This document shows positions 45,970 to 56,884 of a DNA stretch of 64,000 bases, piece after piece (position 1 is the stretch's first letter; each line of letters begins with the position of its first letter). The DNA is taken from the NCBI RefSeq assembly GCF_023065955.2, contig NW_026623056.1, forward strand, positions 90,395,256 through 90,459,255. The letters are read 5' to 3'. Source of the stretch: Ursus arctos (taxonomy: Eukaryota; Chordata; Mammalia; Carnivora; Ursidae). The translations under genes and the position numbers were made by a program. The notes beneath the pieces were generated by a model that saw nothing but the letters and a program-made list of their open reading frames with translations, did not search any database and had not been told where the DNA came from.

Positions 45970-46160
45970 GTAGCAAGAGTTGGCAAACTTTTTCTGGAAC
46001 GGGTTAGATGGCAAATAGTTTAGCCCTCAAAGCCAAATCGTCTCTCTTGCCACTAGTTAAACAAATGGCCATGGTTGTGTTTCAATAAAGCTTTATTCAC
46101 AAAAACAGGCAGCGGGACTGAGTTGGCCCCCAGGATATGACGTGCCAATCTGTGGCTTGA
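45970..46160. mobile_element. hAT-type (MER/Charlie-like) DNA transposon remnant
   Basis: GAGTTGGCAAACTTTTTCTG at the left, TGTTTCAATAAAGCTTTATT and CACAAAAACAGGCAGCGGGA in the middle, and an inverted end at the right match a common non-autonomous mammalian hAT element. Exact subfamily not named. Confidence 0.75.
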
Positions 46161-46859
46161 GGCTTAGTCAGATTCAGGTTTGATTTTTCTACTGAGAGCA
46201 TTTCACCGGTGGCATTGTGGACTTCCCTCGGGAAACACGGAACGTTGGGTGGTCTCCGTTTTGTGTGCAAAGTTATCAGCCATGGATGCTCAACGCCCAG
46301 ATCTATGAACTCATTAGGGGCTGCTCAGGTGCAGTGTTCCAATCTCATCATTTCTTCTTCATTTTCTAGCCCCCATCCTTGTATAAAGGGAAATTTCCCC
46401 TCATCGATTATTTGGTTATACAGAGGTAGAGTTCGTACAGGAAAGTCAAGATAATAAACGCTAGATTCTTCTCCTTTCTCTGCCAGTTTTTAAAAATAAT
46501 GCGTTGGGCTCCTTAGCAGTCTTCAAAAATAATCAATGTACTTTTTCAAAGAACATTATGACCGAATAGGTTTTAACATAACGGGAGTGTTTTGAACCAT
46601 TATAGTTACTACTTTTCATGATGTTTGAATTGTCCTAGTTCTGCCCCAGCTCTGGACAGGGCCTCCAGAGCCTTTGATAACATCCTTGCTTTCTGGTATG
46701 ATAAGATCTACCAGGGTCACCTTGCTTGGTTTCTTCCCCAAACCTGGAATCAGCCTTCTCTGGGGAGCCACAGTTTGCTTTACAGGGAAGTGATATTTAG
46801 AAGCCCTAATGTAGGCTCTATGGGTGCTCATTATATGTAGGCCTTTCCAGTTGACATTG
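46161..46859. other. Intergenic, nothing recognised
   Basis: No supported feature. Confidence 0.45.
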
Positions 46860-46870
46860 CAAGGCTTATT

Positions 46871-47099
46871 ATTATTTTTTTAAGATTTTATTTATTCATT
46901 TGAGAGAGAGAGAGAGACAGAGAAAGGAGGCAAGCAGAGAGAGGAACAGAGGGAGAGGAAGAGAGGGTGGGGGAAAAGCCCCAGCAGACTCCATGCTGAG
47001 TGGAGAACCCGATGTGGGGCTGGATCCCACCCCCCGAGATCACAACCGAAGCCAAAACCAAGAGTGAGACACTCAACCAACTGAGACACCCAGGTACTC
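46871..47099 (-). mobile_element. CAN-SINE, antisense
   Basis: Duplication CAAGGCTTAT at 46860-46869 and 47100-47109. Confidence 0.94.
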
Positions 47100-47131
47100 C
47101 AAGGCTTATATTTATAAATATGAAAGATCTC

Positions 47132-47321
47132 GGGGCACCTGGGTGGCTCGGTCGGTTAAACAACTGCTTTTGGATTGGGTCATGGTTCCAGGGTTCTGGG
47201 ATGGAGCCCCATGTCAGGCTCCCTGCTCAGCAGGGAGTCTGCTTCTCCCTCTGCCCCTCCCCCACGCTCATGTGCTCTCTCACTCTCTCTCATAAATAAA
47301 ATCTCTAATAATAATATAAAA
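47132..47321 (+). mobile_element. CAN-SINE
   Basis: Flanks GAAAGATCTC (47122-47131) and AAAGGATCTC (47322-47331). Confidence 0.93.
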
Positions 47322-47331
47322 AAAGGATCTC

Positions 47332-47962
47332 AGGAATACCTACTGAAATTTCCAAATCAATTCAGGACCACGCAGCTCCTGAATCTCTTCAGTCCGGCAC
47401 CGTATCCCCTTTCTCCCACACTCTACTTCCTGGTTCACGTGGGAACTTTTAAAACTAGCAGTTCTGGAGGCTGGCCCCAAACCAACTGAATGGGAAGTGG
47501 GGCAGGCAGGATCCCCCAGGTGATTCCCTGAGCAGCCAAGCTTGGCTCAGAGGAACGAGCACCGAGGGCTGCCCAGGGGCTGGGTAGGAATAAAAATGGA
47601 GAAAAGTCTACAAGCCCGTCCCTGTGGGAACGGAGTTTTGTAGGGTGAGGAGAGACTGGTGTCGGAGAAAGTTAAGGAGGCCAGGCAGCTCTTTCACCAA
47701 GTGTGGCTATAAGGGGAGGGAGATAAGGGCCAGTAATCGGCAGAAGTGGGATGAAGATGGATTTAAAAAAAGAGAAGTGGGGGCTGTAAGCATGATTGTA
47801 AGTTTCTGAGAAGGAACCAGGAGGCAGGCAGAAAATGAAGCTACAGGAGAATAAAGAGATGATAAGCTCTCACGGGGCCGCAGGTGGCTCGTGTCCTCCT
47901 CTCGCTAAGTGTGGGAGGTGCTCAGACAGTGGAAAGAGCCCTTTGACTGAGTCTGCAAACTC
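47332..47962. other. Intergenic, nothing recognised
   Basis: No supported feature. Confidence 0.45.
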
Positions 47963-47977
47963 AAGAGCAAGGACCAG

Positions 47978-48181
47978 GGGCGCCTGGGTGGCTCAGTTGT
48001 TAAGCGTCTGCCTTCGGCTCAGGGCCTGATCCCAGGGTCCTGGGATCAAGCCCCGCATCTGGCTCCCTGCTCTACTGGGAGCCTGCTTCTTCCTCTCCCA
48101 CTCCCCCTGCTTGTGTTCCCTCTCTCGCTGGCTGTCTCTATCTCTGTCAAATAAATAAATAAAATCTTTAAAAAAAAAAAA
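47978..48181 (+). mobile_element. Young CAN-SINE, 15-bp perfect duplication
   Basis: AAGAGCAAGGACCAG is identical at 47963-47977 and 48182-48196. Body close to the young consensus. Confidence 0.97.
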
Positions 48182-48196
48182 AAGAGCAAGGACCAG

Positions 48197-48664
48197 ATCT
48201 TACTTTGCCTTTGTCTCCCAGACACTGACACAGTGCCTGACACAGAGGATCATTATAGGTCGAAAATGTAGGTGCAGACATAGAAATCAAAGATAGTACA
48301 AACCAGCAGTTCTCCAAGTATGGTCTGACCCTTTCACAGGGCCTTCTAGCTCAAAACTATTTTTATGATGATTCAAAAATGTTGTCTTTTTCACTTTTGT
48401 TTGGTTCTATGTGCTGGATAGAATTTTCCAGAAGCTTCCTAACAGAATGAATGCAGAAACATATATGAGAACCCAGCTGCCTTCCATTAAGCCAGGTAAA
48501 GAGACTTGCAAAAACACAAAATAACCATTCTTCTCGCTTCTTGAAAAGATCAGTTTTCATTAAAATGTTATATTATGTTGTTGTATAAGAGGTTTATTAC
48601 ATTATTTTTAAATGCATTAGTATATATTGTTAAAATTTCTGTTTTAATTCCTAATTTGGTAACT
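48197..48664. other. Intergenic, nothing recognised
   Basis: AT-rich from 48.3 kb onward; no supported feature. Confidence 0.45.
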
Positions 48665-48787
48665 TTTTTTTTTAAAGATTTTATTTTTAATGATCTCTAT
48701 ATCCAACATGGGGCTTGACTCTGAGATTAAGACCTGTGCTGAGATCAAGAGTGGGATGCTCAACCCACTGAGTCACCCAGGTGCCCC
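48665..48787 (-). mobile_element. Short-type CAN-SINE, antisense
   Basis: TTTAAAGATTTTATTTTTAA, CATGGGGCTTGACTCTGAGA, end ACCCAGGTGCCCC. Confidence 0.9.
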
Positions 48788-50869
48788 ATGGGGGTCCCCA
48801 ATTTTTTAGGCAGTTAAAGGGTCCTGAGACCCACAATTTGAGAATTGCTGGTAAAAGGAGCTCAGAGCTGGCGGTAAGAACAGGTGAACATCAACGAACA
48901 CCCCGATGACAATCTTCCTGGCCAAGCACCACGTACTTCTGGAAGGAATCCCTGGTTGGCTTCTTGGACAAGTGGGTGAGACCAGTCCTCACCTTATGCT
49001 GTCTGGGGCAGTTCTTGGTGAGGATGTCTGCTCTTTACAAGGAGGATGGGCCAGTCTCACTTTTGGCCGTGGTTTTTCTGAGTGGCCCCAGGAAGTGTGT
49101 GGCGGGGGCCCTCAGTACATGGAGGGGGAATGGGGCAGTTTGAAGAAGATGCGGGGGTGCTGCAGGGACGTGAGGGGTCCACCTTCTCCCCCTGCTCACC
49201 CATGTTGTGGGAAGTGGCTTCTTTCTCAGAGAAGTGCTTCTGGAAGGATATAAAGAGCTCTAATGCAGTGCCCTGAGAGGCCTGCCCCGAGGGGATTCAG
49301 TGAGAACACCTGGCAGGTGAAATGATTGTTTCCCAGACCCAGCCAGTGCCATCGTTCTGAGGAGGGGTCAAGAACCCCGAGACCATTCCTAAGACAGAGA
49401 TGGCCAAGGGGACCATCATCAGATGCTGTCATTTCAGCCCACAATATTTTCTGATGTGACAGCTCTGCCATCCATTAAAACTGCATGAGCTCCTCTGTGA
49501 CTCTATCTTAATGCATCTGTTTTCCTATAAACCTGAACTCGCCCTTGCAAAATGAAAACCTCATGAATACTCCTACCAGGCGGAGTCAGGAGTTCCACGA
49601 AGGACAAACCTTAATTAGACTTGATTTCTAAAATTTTCCCTTGTGGTTTTTAATTATTAGAGCAAATGTCTCTAATGTTGAACTTTACCTCAGGTAGCCC
49701 CAATGCCAATGTCCTTAATAAATTCCATGTGCTTTTTACAAGGTTATGTGCTTCTGAGAACTGTCTGCACGTCTTTCTGAACCCCTCAAGACTGGACACT
49801 AAGGAGTATAAATAATCATTCTTTAAAAATTATACTTCCTCTACAACCTTGAATTTGAAATGTGAATATATGAATATAATATCTCTGGAATTACTATGCA
49901 GATTTATGGGGATATCAATTTAGGTTATATCACAGGCCCAACTAGGCCTTTCTTTTTGAGGCTGGGGATTTGTTAAAGTTGGGATGTAGTTTGGGGAAAA
50001 TGTGAGGCTTATATACACAACTGAAGATCTCTGACATATGGGTCTCTTGTAGAGTTAGATTTAATTCTAAACTTGAGAAGACAGGAATAAAGATCAAATC
50101 TTGAACAGAAGTAGCTGGAAATCACAGGGAGGAGTGAAGCTTTGCTCCAACCTTCCCACTGTTTGAAGATGGGTTTGTTTGTTTAAACAGCCAGCATAAT
50201 TCAGCTGGAGGAGGTAGAAAGATTTTTGTGCTCCTCGTTTCAGTAGAAATCGATGGGCTTTAGCCGGTGCAACTGTCCCCCCTGCGTTTAGTACCTGAAA
50301 TAAAATAACCCTCGTTGGTTGCACTACCGAGCTACTTTGGTCCTGGTGTCCGCGGCTAAACAAGTATTAATTAGATAATCCGCCAAGGGCTGGAGGAGGG
50401 GGAGGAGAGGGACCGAAGGCAGCGGTGCAGACTTGGAGGCCCTGATTCTTGCATCGTGACTGCAACTTGCGCGGTGGACTGAGGGAGTCCTGGGGGAGGT
50501 GAAGGAGCAGCTCCCGGCAGCTTCTATCTGCATTACGGACGAGCGTGGGGCGGAGGAGACCAAGCTCAAAGCCAGCAGCGGACACCACCTCCCTGGCGGT
50601 AACGGTGGGCGCCTGGGGGAGCCGAGGCCACCCCCCCCCAAGATTTCTAGGGAGAGGTCTCCAAAGCTCTCACGCTCTCCCTGCCTCCCCCCAGCAGCCA
50701 GGGGCCGAAGTGGGGATAGGGGAGAGGGAATGAGCCAGAACTGGGGTGGGGGCGGGGGTTCAGCGCAGGAGAAATACCCAGAGAGGCAGCCAGACTCCGT
50801 GGGCTTAAGTGCGGCAGGGATGAACTTAGCGAGGGGCGGCGCTGACTCCTGGTGATGCCCGCGGCTCTC
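48788..50869. other. Repeat-poor stretch directly upstream of the BACE2 promoter
   Basis: No SINE, L1 or MIR that I can see in about 2 kb. No exon supported. The composition becomes GC-rich from about 50.4 kb. Confidence 0.5.
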
Positions 50870-51207
50870 AGACGATCCTCTCCTCTCCTCTCCGACCCTC
50901 AAGTCACCCCCCACCGCTGCGGGGCCCCCTCGCGCGCCAGGCCACCGGGCCAGTTCAGGCCCTCGCTGCCCCTTTAAGGGTTCCCGAAACTTTCCCCCTG
51001 GTAGCAGATGAGCCTCGTCACATCCGTTGGCCGTAGCAGCGGGGCGCGTTCCGAGGAAATTCGGGACCCGAGTTTCCCGGGGAAGAGGCGCGGCCCGAGA
51101 CCAGCGAGAGAGTGGGTAGGGTGCGCCGGGTGCGCTCCAGCGGACCCCGCGCTCCGCTGTGACCTTGGCCGCGGGGGAGGGGCCCGGCCCCTGCGGGGCA
51201 GCCGCCG

Positions 51208-51228
51208 CCCGCCAGAGGGGGCAGCGGC
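51208..51228 (+). promoter_or_regulatory. CTCF-like motif in the BACE2 promoter
   Basis: CCGCCAGAGGGGGCAGC matches the CTCF core pattern (CCA..AG..GGC followed by A/G C/G) on the plus strand. It sits about 235 bp before the BACE2 start codon. This is a motif match only; occupancy is not shown. Confidence 0.55.
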
Positions 51229-51460
51229 GACCAACTTGCTCAAGTTGGCGGCGCGGGCTGGGGCGGCTCCGGCTCCGGCGCCTCCTCCCGCTTCCCCGGT
51301 CCTCCTCCCGCGGCGCTCCTCCCAGCCGCCGCCGCCCGCCCGGTGCGCGCCCAGCCCTGCCCGCAGCCCCGCGCCGAGCCTCCGCGCCTCCGCCACCACA
51401 GCCACCGCCGCCGGACGGGACGGGCCGGGCCGGGCGCGCCCCCCGGGCCCCGCCGCGGGC

Positions 51461-51751
51461 ATGGGCGCGCAGGCCCGGGCGCTGCTGCTGCCGCTGCTGG
51501 CCCAGTGGCTCCTGCGCGCAGCCCCGGCGCCGGCCCCCGCACCCCTCACGCTGCCCCTTCGCGTGGCCGCGCCCACCCCCGGGCCCGGGACCCCCGCCGC
51601 GCCCCGCGCAGCGCCCCACGCTGACGGCCTGGCGCTCGCCCTGGAGCCCGCCGGCGGCGCCGCCAACTTCTTGGCCATGGTGGACAACCTGCAGGGGGAC
51701 TCTGGCCGTGGCTACTACCTGGAGATGCTGATCGGAACCCCCCCGCAAAAG
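51461..51751 (+). CDS. BACE2: BACE2 coding exon 1 (first 97 residues; gene continues beyond the window)
   Basis: Beta-secretase 2 is a type I membrane aspartyl protease of the pepsin family. It works in the secretory pathway and at the cell surface; known substrates include APP (cut inside the amyloid-beta region), PMEL in pigment cells and TMEM27 in beta cells. Residues 1-20 (start MGAQARALLLPLLAQWLLRA) are a leucine-rich signal peptide. Residues 21 to about 61 are an Ala/Pro-rich propeptide ending near HADGLALALEP. The segment from AANFLAMVDNLQGDSGRGYY to MLIGTPPQK is the highly conserved start of the protease domain. The first catalytic DTGS motif belongs to exon 2, which is not present here. 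The start was chosen because it matches the family N terminus and has G at -3 and G at +4. The exon ends with a complete AAG codon followed by GTAGGT (phase 0). By recollection the human segment is about seven residues longer, the difference lying in the propeptide. Identification is near certain; the exon is partial only because the gene is split by introns. Confidence 0.96.
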
Positions 51752-51757
51752 GTAGGT
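51752..51757 (+). other. BACE2: Splice donor of BACE2 exon 1
   Basis: GTAGGT directly follows AAG at the point where family similarity stops (after PPQK). Reading on gives non-homologous sequence. This fixes the exon end at 51751 and a phase-0 intron. Confidence 0.9.
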
Positions 51758-53456
51758 TGGCGGGCGGTCGCCCGTTCCCCACCACCCCTGCCGTCCCCCA
51801 GGCTGCAGCCTCGGGTTTTCCGGGGTTCGGGGGGGGGCGCCCGGCGGTGCCTGCGGGCGGTTTAGCGTCGCCCCCAACAACACGCCGGCAGAGCAGAGTG
51901 GGGGTACGCCGAGGGGCCCCGCCGGGCCGGGAGTGGGGCGCGCGCCCTGGGGACGCGGAGCGCCGGCCGTCCTGCCCCGGGCGCAGCCGAGGGTGTGCGC
52001 GAGTGTTTAAGAACTTGTTCGTCCTCCCCTCCAAGCAGCCGGGCGGCGAGCGCCTCCAACGGGCAGCCCTTCTGGCGAGCGGGGAGCCGGCACCGTGGGC
52101 CTTGGGCGCGATGCTGTGGCTACTGTGGGCTCACTTTCGGTGCCCGTTCTCCCCCCCCCCCCCCATGCTGTCTCATTGAGACGGGGGCTGGTGGCCGGCT
52201 CCGGAGGCGCAGTGCCTGGAGAGGGATCTGTGCGCCAGCTCCGCCGAGCAGCCTAGTCGGCGGAGGCTAGCTGGCTGCGGGCGGTGGGGGCCGCGTGGCC
52301 GCCGTGCCGCTCTCCTCTCCCGGAGTTGGCTCGTCTGCTTCCTCCCGCCCGCCCAGCCGCCCAGCCTCTCAGCACGGAGCCAGCGTCTGCACACGTGTGT
52401 GTGGAATGTACTAAATGCAGTGGAGCTCCTGCGGGAAAATACGCGCTGAGCAGGGCTTCCGGGGCCCGAGTGGCCTCCTGATGACCAAATACAAATCAAA
52501 CCAAACAGCCTTCTTTTTATCTTAATCTGATTTTCATTTATTAGCACTTTTTGTAGCGCGACACTGATGACCCCCGGCTCAGTAATCTTAAGAGAAACAG
52601 AATTCCCGGAGTTGATTGGGCCCGCCCCCTCTTTCCAGGTTTACCTAATCTAAGTGTGACTCGAAGTCAGGTTTTTCTTATCAATTGAGTACAGTCCCAA
52701 GATACTTTGTTTTTATTTTTAACATTGTCATTTGAGTTTCAATCCAGCTACGATTCCCCCATAAATAGAACATACTCATGACTTTGGTGTAATTCTAATT
52801 ATTCAAGACTTTCATAAGAGGAAAGACGCGCCATGCTAATTCTTTTAAAAAAAGAAACTCTACTGAGTAACTTCTATACTTGCTTAATTAGCTTTAAAAA
52901 AAAAAAAACCTTCAGAAATGTGTTCTGCTCGAAACTTTAGCTCTCGTTGCCTTTCCGCTAAGCCTTGGCTTTGGTCTTCCCGGGTGGATGGTGGGCAGGG
53001 AGGGGGAGGGCGACAGCTGAGGGAGCTTAACTTGGACAGAGGTGTGGGTGCTGTTAAGAGCCACCACGTGAGGACACGCGCTGCTGGTGAGAACCTTGTA
53101 CTTTTTGCCTTCCCAGGATTTCCCAAGATTTTGCCGATGAACCTCTTTTGTGGCCTAAGGCTGATCTTTTCGGAACAGGAAATGACTGGCCGGTTGTAAA
53201 ATATGTGCCTTGTGGGGAAGTGTTCTTGTTAATTTTTTAGTGGAAGGGAAGTCTTTGTACTAAAGATTTGGGCAGTTTAAGTGCTGTGATAAAAGGGGTC
53301 CTTGATGTCTGTCTCCCTCCAGAGAGGACGGGAAGGGGGGAAAAAAGCCTCCAGAAACGCGGGGGGGGGGGGATTTCTCTTGGGCTTTCAAAAAAAAAAA
53401 AGCCTTTCATAAATAATAGCTTTTCTTTATTAATTAATCCAATGACCTTTATTTTA

Positions 53457-53556
53457 TTATTATTTTAAGTAAGCTCTGGGCCCTCCGTGGGGCTTGAACT
53501 CACCTCCTGGAGATCGAGAGTCGCATGCCCTACCGGCTCAGCCAGCCAGGCATCCC
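53457..53556 (-). mobile_element. Short-type CAN-SINE, antisense (intron 1)
   Basis: Duplication AATGACCTTTATTTTA (53441-53456) matched at 53557-53572 with one mismatch. Confidence 0.94.
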
Positions 53557-54109
53557 AGTGACCTTTATTTTAAAATGATGAAGCTTAATTAACAGGATCA
53601 TATTGAATGCCTAGTGCTTGAATCTTTACCTTGGCCAAGGAAGTAGTTCTTTCAAGGTTATTTCTCAGTTAAAGATGAGTATGTTTCCAGGGAAGGCTGT
53701 TTTTAACAATCCAGATTTAATTTTTACATTTGATGGGGAATGAAATATTCTGTTCCTCCTTCTTGGCCTGATTTCGTAATAAGCTGTTTTATAGCAAAAT
53801 CCGTGTGCACGATCTTTCCAAAGGCCTACTATAGACTCTTAGGGTAGTGACAAGTGCACTGGGATTCATTTCTTCCCTGGCTTCTCCTGAAATGTCTCTG
53901 GCCACTAGCAAGGTGTTTGCAGCAGGCCCTGGGGTGACTTCTGAACTTGGAGTAAGGTTTCCTGCTCTATTAATGGCCAAGAGTTATGCATTTATTCTCT
54001 GCTGATTCTCCTCAGCCTAAAATAAAACTTGCTTAGGTGGAGAGAAAAATGAAATTGTAAATTCAGGCATTAAAACACCAAGCATTTTTGGAGAAGTGAT
54101 AGTCCCTGA

Positions 54110-54310
54110 CCGTGTGGAGGGCTCCGCTCCTGGCAAGCACCGTGCCGAGTGCTCCGTGTGTGTGTTCTCCTGGGGGGCTCCTCGCAACCACCTCATGGTT
54201 CTGATACCCAGTTAGGGGATGGGAAAACAAGCTTGGAGAGGTTGAATGGCCCAGGAAACAGGACAAGAAAGAGGGAGAGCCAGCAATCCCACCCCGGTGG
54301 CTAGACTCTG
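54110..54310 (-). repeat. MIR SINE (intron 1)
   Basis: AAGCACCGTGCCGAGTGCTC, TTAGGGGATGGGAAAACAAG, TGGAGAGGTTGAATGGCCCA: antisense MIR order. Confidence 0.65.
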
Positions 54311-54397
54311 GAAGCCAAGTTCTGAACCACTGGGCACATGCCTACCTGCTCCCTTTCCTTCCTGCTTCCTTTTCTTTTTCTCCTTTTTCTCTTTTCT

Positions 54398-54580
54398 TTT
54401 TTCTTTTTAAGATTTTATTTATTTGACAGAGAGCACAAGCAGGGGGAGCCGCAGGGAGAGGGAGAAGCAGACTCCCCGCTGAGCAGGGAGCCCGATGCAG
54501 GGGGACTCCACCCCAGGCCCCTGAGGTCATGACCTGAGCCGAAGGCAGACGCTAAACCAACTGAGCCACCCAGGCACCCC
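54398..54580 (-). mobile_element. CAN-SINE, antisense (intron 1)
   Basis: AAGATTTTATTTATTTGACA start, TGAGGTCATGACCTGAGCCG core, GAGCCACCCAGGCACCCC end. Confidence 0.93.
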
Positions 54581-55739
54581 AGTTTTTCCCTTTTTGAAAA
54601 AAAGATTTGGCCTTCACCTACCCCGTCCAGCCAGAGGTCCCTGGACCTTAAAAGCCCAAGGTGTTAGGGACTTAATGGGTGACCAGAAATGGACTCCTGC
54701 CCCTTGCTGTCCCCTCACCCTTTCCCTCCCTTCGGGGTGACCTACTGGATAGTTGGATCCAGGTATGCCGGGGGGGGGGAGGGAGGTCAACAGGAGCCAA
54801 CAGGGAGGTCCAGCCAGGTCCCACAGGAAAGCCCCCCGTCGCACAAGTGCTCGTTTCCCGAATGCTTTCATCAAGAGCTGGGGGTCCGTCGTTGTGCCTG
54901 CCACCGTTGAAGACATCACAGGCATCTGCCCCGAAGCCCGTGCGAGAGCCGGACCACGTTGGCATGGAGATGAGTGCCAGGTGTTTGATATCGTCACGTG
55001 ACTTCTTCCGAACAGTAGAGAACCAGCCGCCGCTTGAACCATGCAATTTGGTCTTATTAATAATAATAATGGTGTTCTAAAGTGATTATAATTATAGCAA
55101 TTTCCATTATTTTAAAAAAAGGCTTTCACCCCGACGCAATAAACCCAACTGGAGGTGCTAAGGGTCTGCAGCTCTATACCTTGTAATGGCCTCAAACAGG
55201 CCTTAGGGGTTTCTGGTGAAAGATGTTTCTGTCGTCTCCGCTAATAACGGGTGAAACAGACAGCAACACGATTTTCATATTTAAACATTCGAATGTAAGG
55301 AGCTAAGAAATTATTTTGGGGACTCACATTTTAATCATGGCGCATTGGCTTACCACTTCTTAGTACACAATTGTTTGGAAGACTTTGGATTGAAGCTATG
55401 TGCCAAGTATATGCAATTTAGGAGTTTGTCTTTTTTAGAATAAGCAATCCAGTGTCCCTAAATTACATGAAGCTCACTGCAGGCGAGGCTGGAAGAAGGA
55501 AGGCGATGGGCACCGAGAATAAATTTGTTGGAACGCAGTGGGATGGTAAATATTCAGGACAATGGGAAAGAAAGAGATTTCTGGGGTTCGAAGAACAGAA
55601 AAGGCAAAGCGAGGTTTCCGCCAGCCCTGACCTCTAGTGGAAGAATTCAAGATCCAGGTCCTCCTTGGAAGGCAGAAAGGCCAGGCCGAGGCATCTGCTC
55701 AAAGCAGCTTAGAGGGATGGTCTGAGAGGTCGCTAACAA

Positions 55740-55990
55740 CTGTTAATATTACTAGCTAACCTGTATTTCAGGCTCACTGGATGGTGGGCACCATGCTAAG
55801 CATTTTGCACCGATCACCTCATTTATTCCTCCAAACAGCCCTGGGAGGGACATAGAAGTTACTCGACTTAATTATCAGATGGAGAGAGCAAGGCGCGGAG
55901 AGGCCCAGTAATCTGTCCGAGGTCCCCCTGGTGAGTGGCAGAGCTGGGGTATCCGTCAGTGGGGTCTGCCCAGTTCTCTCCTGCGGTCTG
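55740..55990 (-). repeat. MIR SINE, nearly full length (intron 1)
   Basis: TTAATATTACTAGCTAACCT, ACCATGCTAAGCATTTTGCA, GATCACCTCATTTATTCCTC, GTGAGTGGCAGAGCTGGGGT in the expected antisense order. Confidence 0.8.
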
Positions 55991-56164
55991 AGCACTTCCC
56001 TGCTGCTCCCCTTGTGCACTTGGACTTAAAAAAAAAAAATGCCCATTATCATTCACCTGTGGAGGACTTGGGTGTGGCCGGAAGCATCTGGGATGCTGGT
56101 GGCATTACACAGGTGACCAGCCGCACTGTGCTGCCCTTCCCTTATCGGTTGGTGATCTTTTGAG

Positions 56165-56520
56165 TTTTTAGGTTCCTGCGGCTGCTGTCACAGATCACCA
56201 CAAACTAGGTGGCTTAAACAGCAGAAATATGTTCTCTCGCAGGTCTGGAGGTCAGTCATCCAGAGGACGGTGTTGCCAGGACCCTGTTCCCTCCCCCGCC
56301 TCTCCCAGCTTCTGGTGGCTGCCCCCAGTCCTCCCTGTTCTTGGCTCTAGGCTGTATCTCTCCAATCTCTGTGTCTGTCTTCAAATGAAATAACCCCCTG
56401 TGTGTCTCTGGTCCAAATTTGCTTCTTAAAATGACACCAGTCATTGGATCAGGGTTCACCTGGTCTGTTCTGACCTCCACTTAGCTTCATTACAACTGTA
56501 AAGACAGGGTTTAGGATTTC
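56165..56520 (-). mobile_element. MaLR-type LTR (intron 1)
   Basis: GGCTGCTGTCACAGATCACC, GTGGCTTAAACAGCAGAAAT, AATGACACCAGTCATTGGAT: antisense LTR, fifth copy of this type in the window. Confidence 0.7.
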
Positions 56521-56528
56521 CACGTATC

Positions 56529-56884
56529 TTTTTAAAAAAATGTATTTATATTGGGGGCGCCTGGGTGGCTCAGTCAGTTACGCATCTGACTCTTGGTTTC
56601 TGCTTAGGTCATGATCTCAGGGTCATGTGATGGAGCCCCGTGTCAGGCTCCCTGCTCAGCGGGTAGTCTGCTTGAGATTCCCTCTCTTTCTGCCCCCGCA
56701 CCCCTTCCCTCTCAAATAAACAAATCTTAAAAAAAAAAAAAAAATTAGAGAGAGAGAAGGAGAGAGAATCTCAAACACATTCCACAATGAGCCCGATGTG
56801 GGGCTCGATCTCACAACCCTGAGATCATGACCTGAGGAGAAACCAACATTCGGACACTTAACCGACGGAGCCACCCAGGCGCCC
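56529..56884 (-). mobile_element. CAN-SINE, antisense, split by another SINE
   Basis: Its tail (56529-56551) and body (about 56746-56884, ending GAGCCACCCAGGCGCCC) flank the sense SINE at 56552-56745. Confidence 0.88.
56552..56745 (+). mobile_element. CAN-SINE inserted in an older SINE
   Basis: GGGGGCGCCTGGGTGGCTCA head, GGTCATGATCTCAGGGTCAT core, CAAATAAACAAATC and a poly-A tail. Confidence 0.93.

Larger units (their letters stand above)
50870..52370 (+). promoter_or_regulatory. BACE2: CpG-island promoter and 5' UTR of BACE2
   Basis: The sequence becomes strongly G+C- and CpG-rich from about 50.9 kb, peaks around 51.0-52.0 kb, and fades after about 52.4 kb. No TATA box lies at a sensible distance from the ATG. 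A GC box (GGGGCGG) lies at 51260-51266 and several CCGCCGCCC-type runs flank it, as usual for a housekeeping-style dispersed promoter. The start site cannot be fixed by eye; it probably lies within a few hundred bases before 51461. Confidence 0.8.

Noticed and set aside
50870..51460. MIR3197, which I recall lying next to human BACE2
   Set aside because: I could not find a sequence resembling its mature arm in this promoter, so I did not annotate it.
51159..51731. 190-codon frame overlapping BACE2 exon 1 in another frame
   Set aside because: It begins at a non-ATG codon and is low-complexity Arg/Pro; it is a shadow of the GC-rich exon.
50324..51883. 519-codon open frame antisense to the BACE2 promoter and exon 1
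   Set aside because: The region is CpG-rich, which depletes stop codons on both strands. The translation is low-complexity Arg/Gly/Pro/Ala and overlaps a well-supported exon. Its length close to BACE2's own is coincidence.
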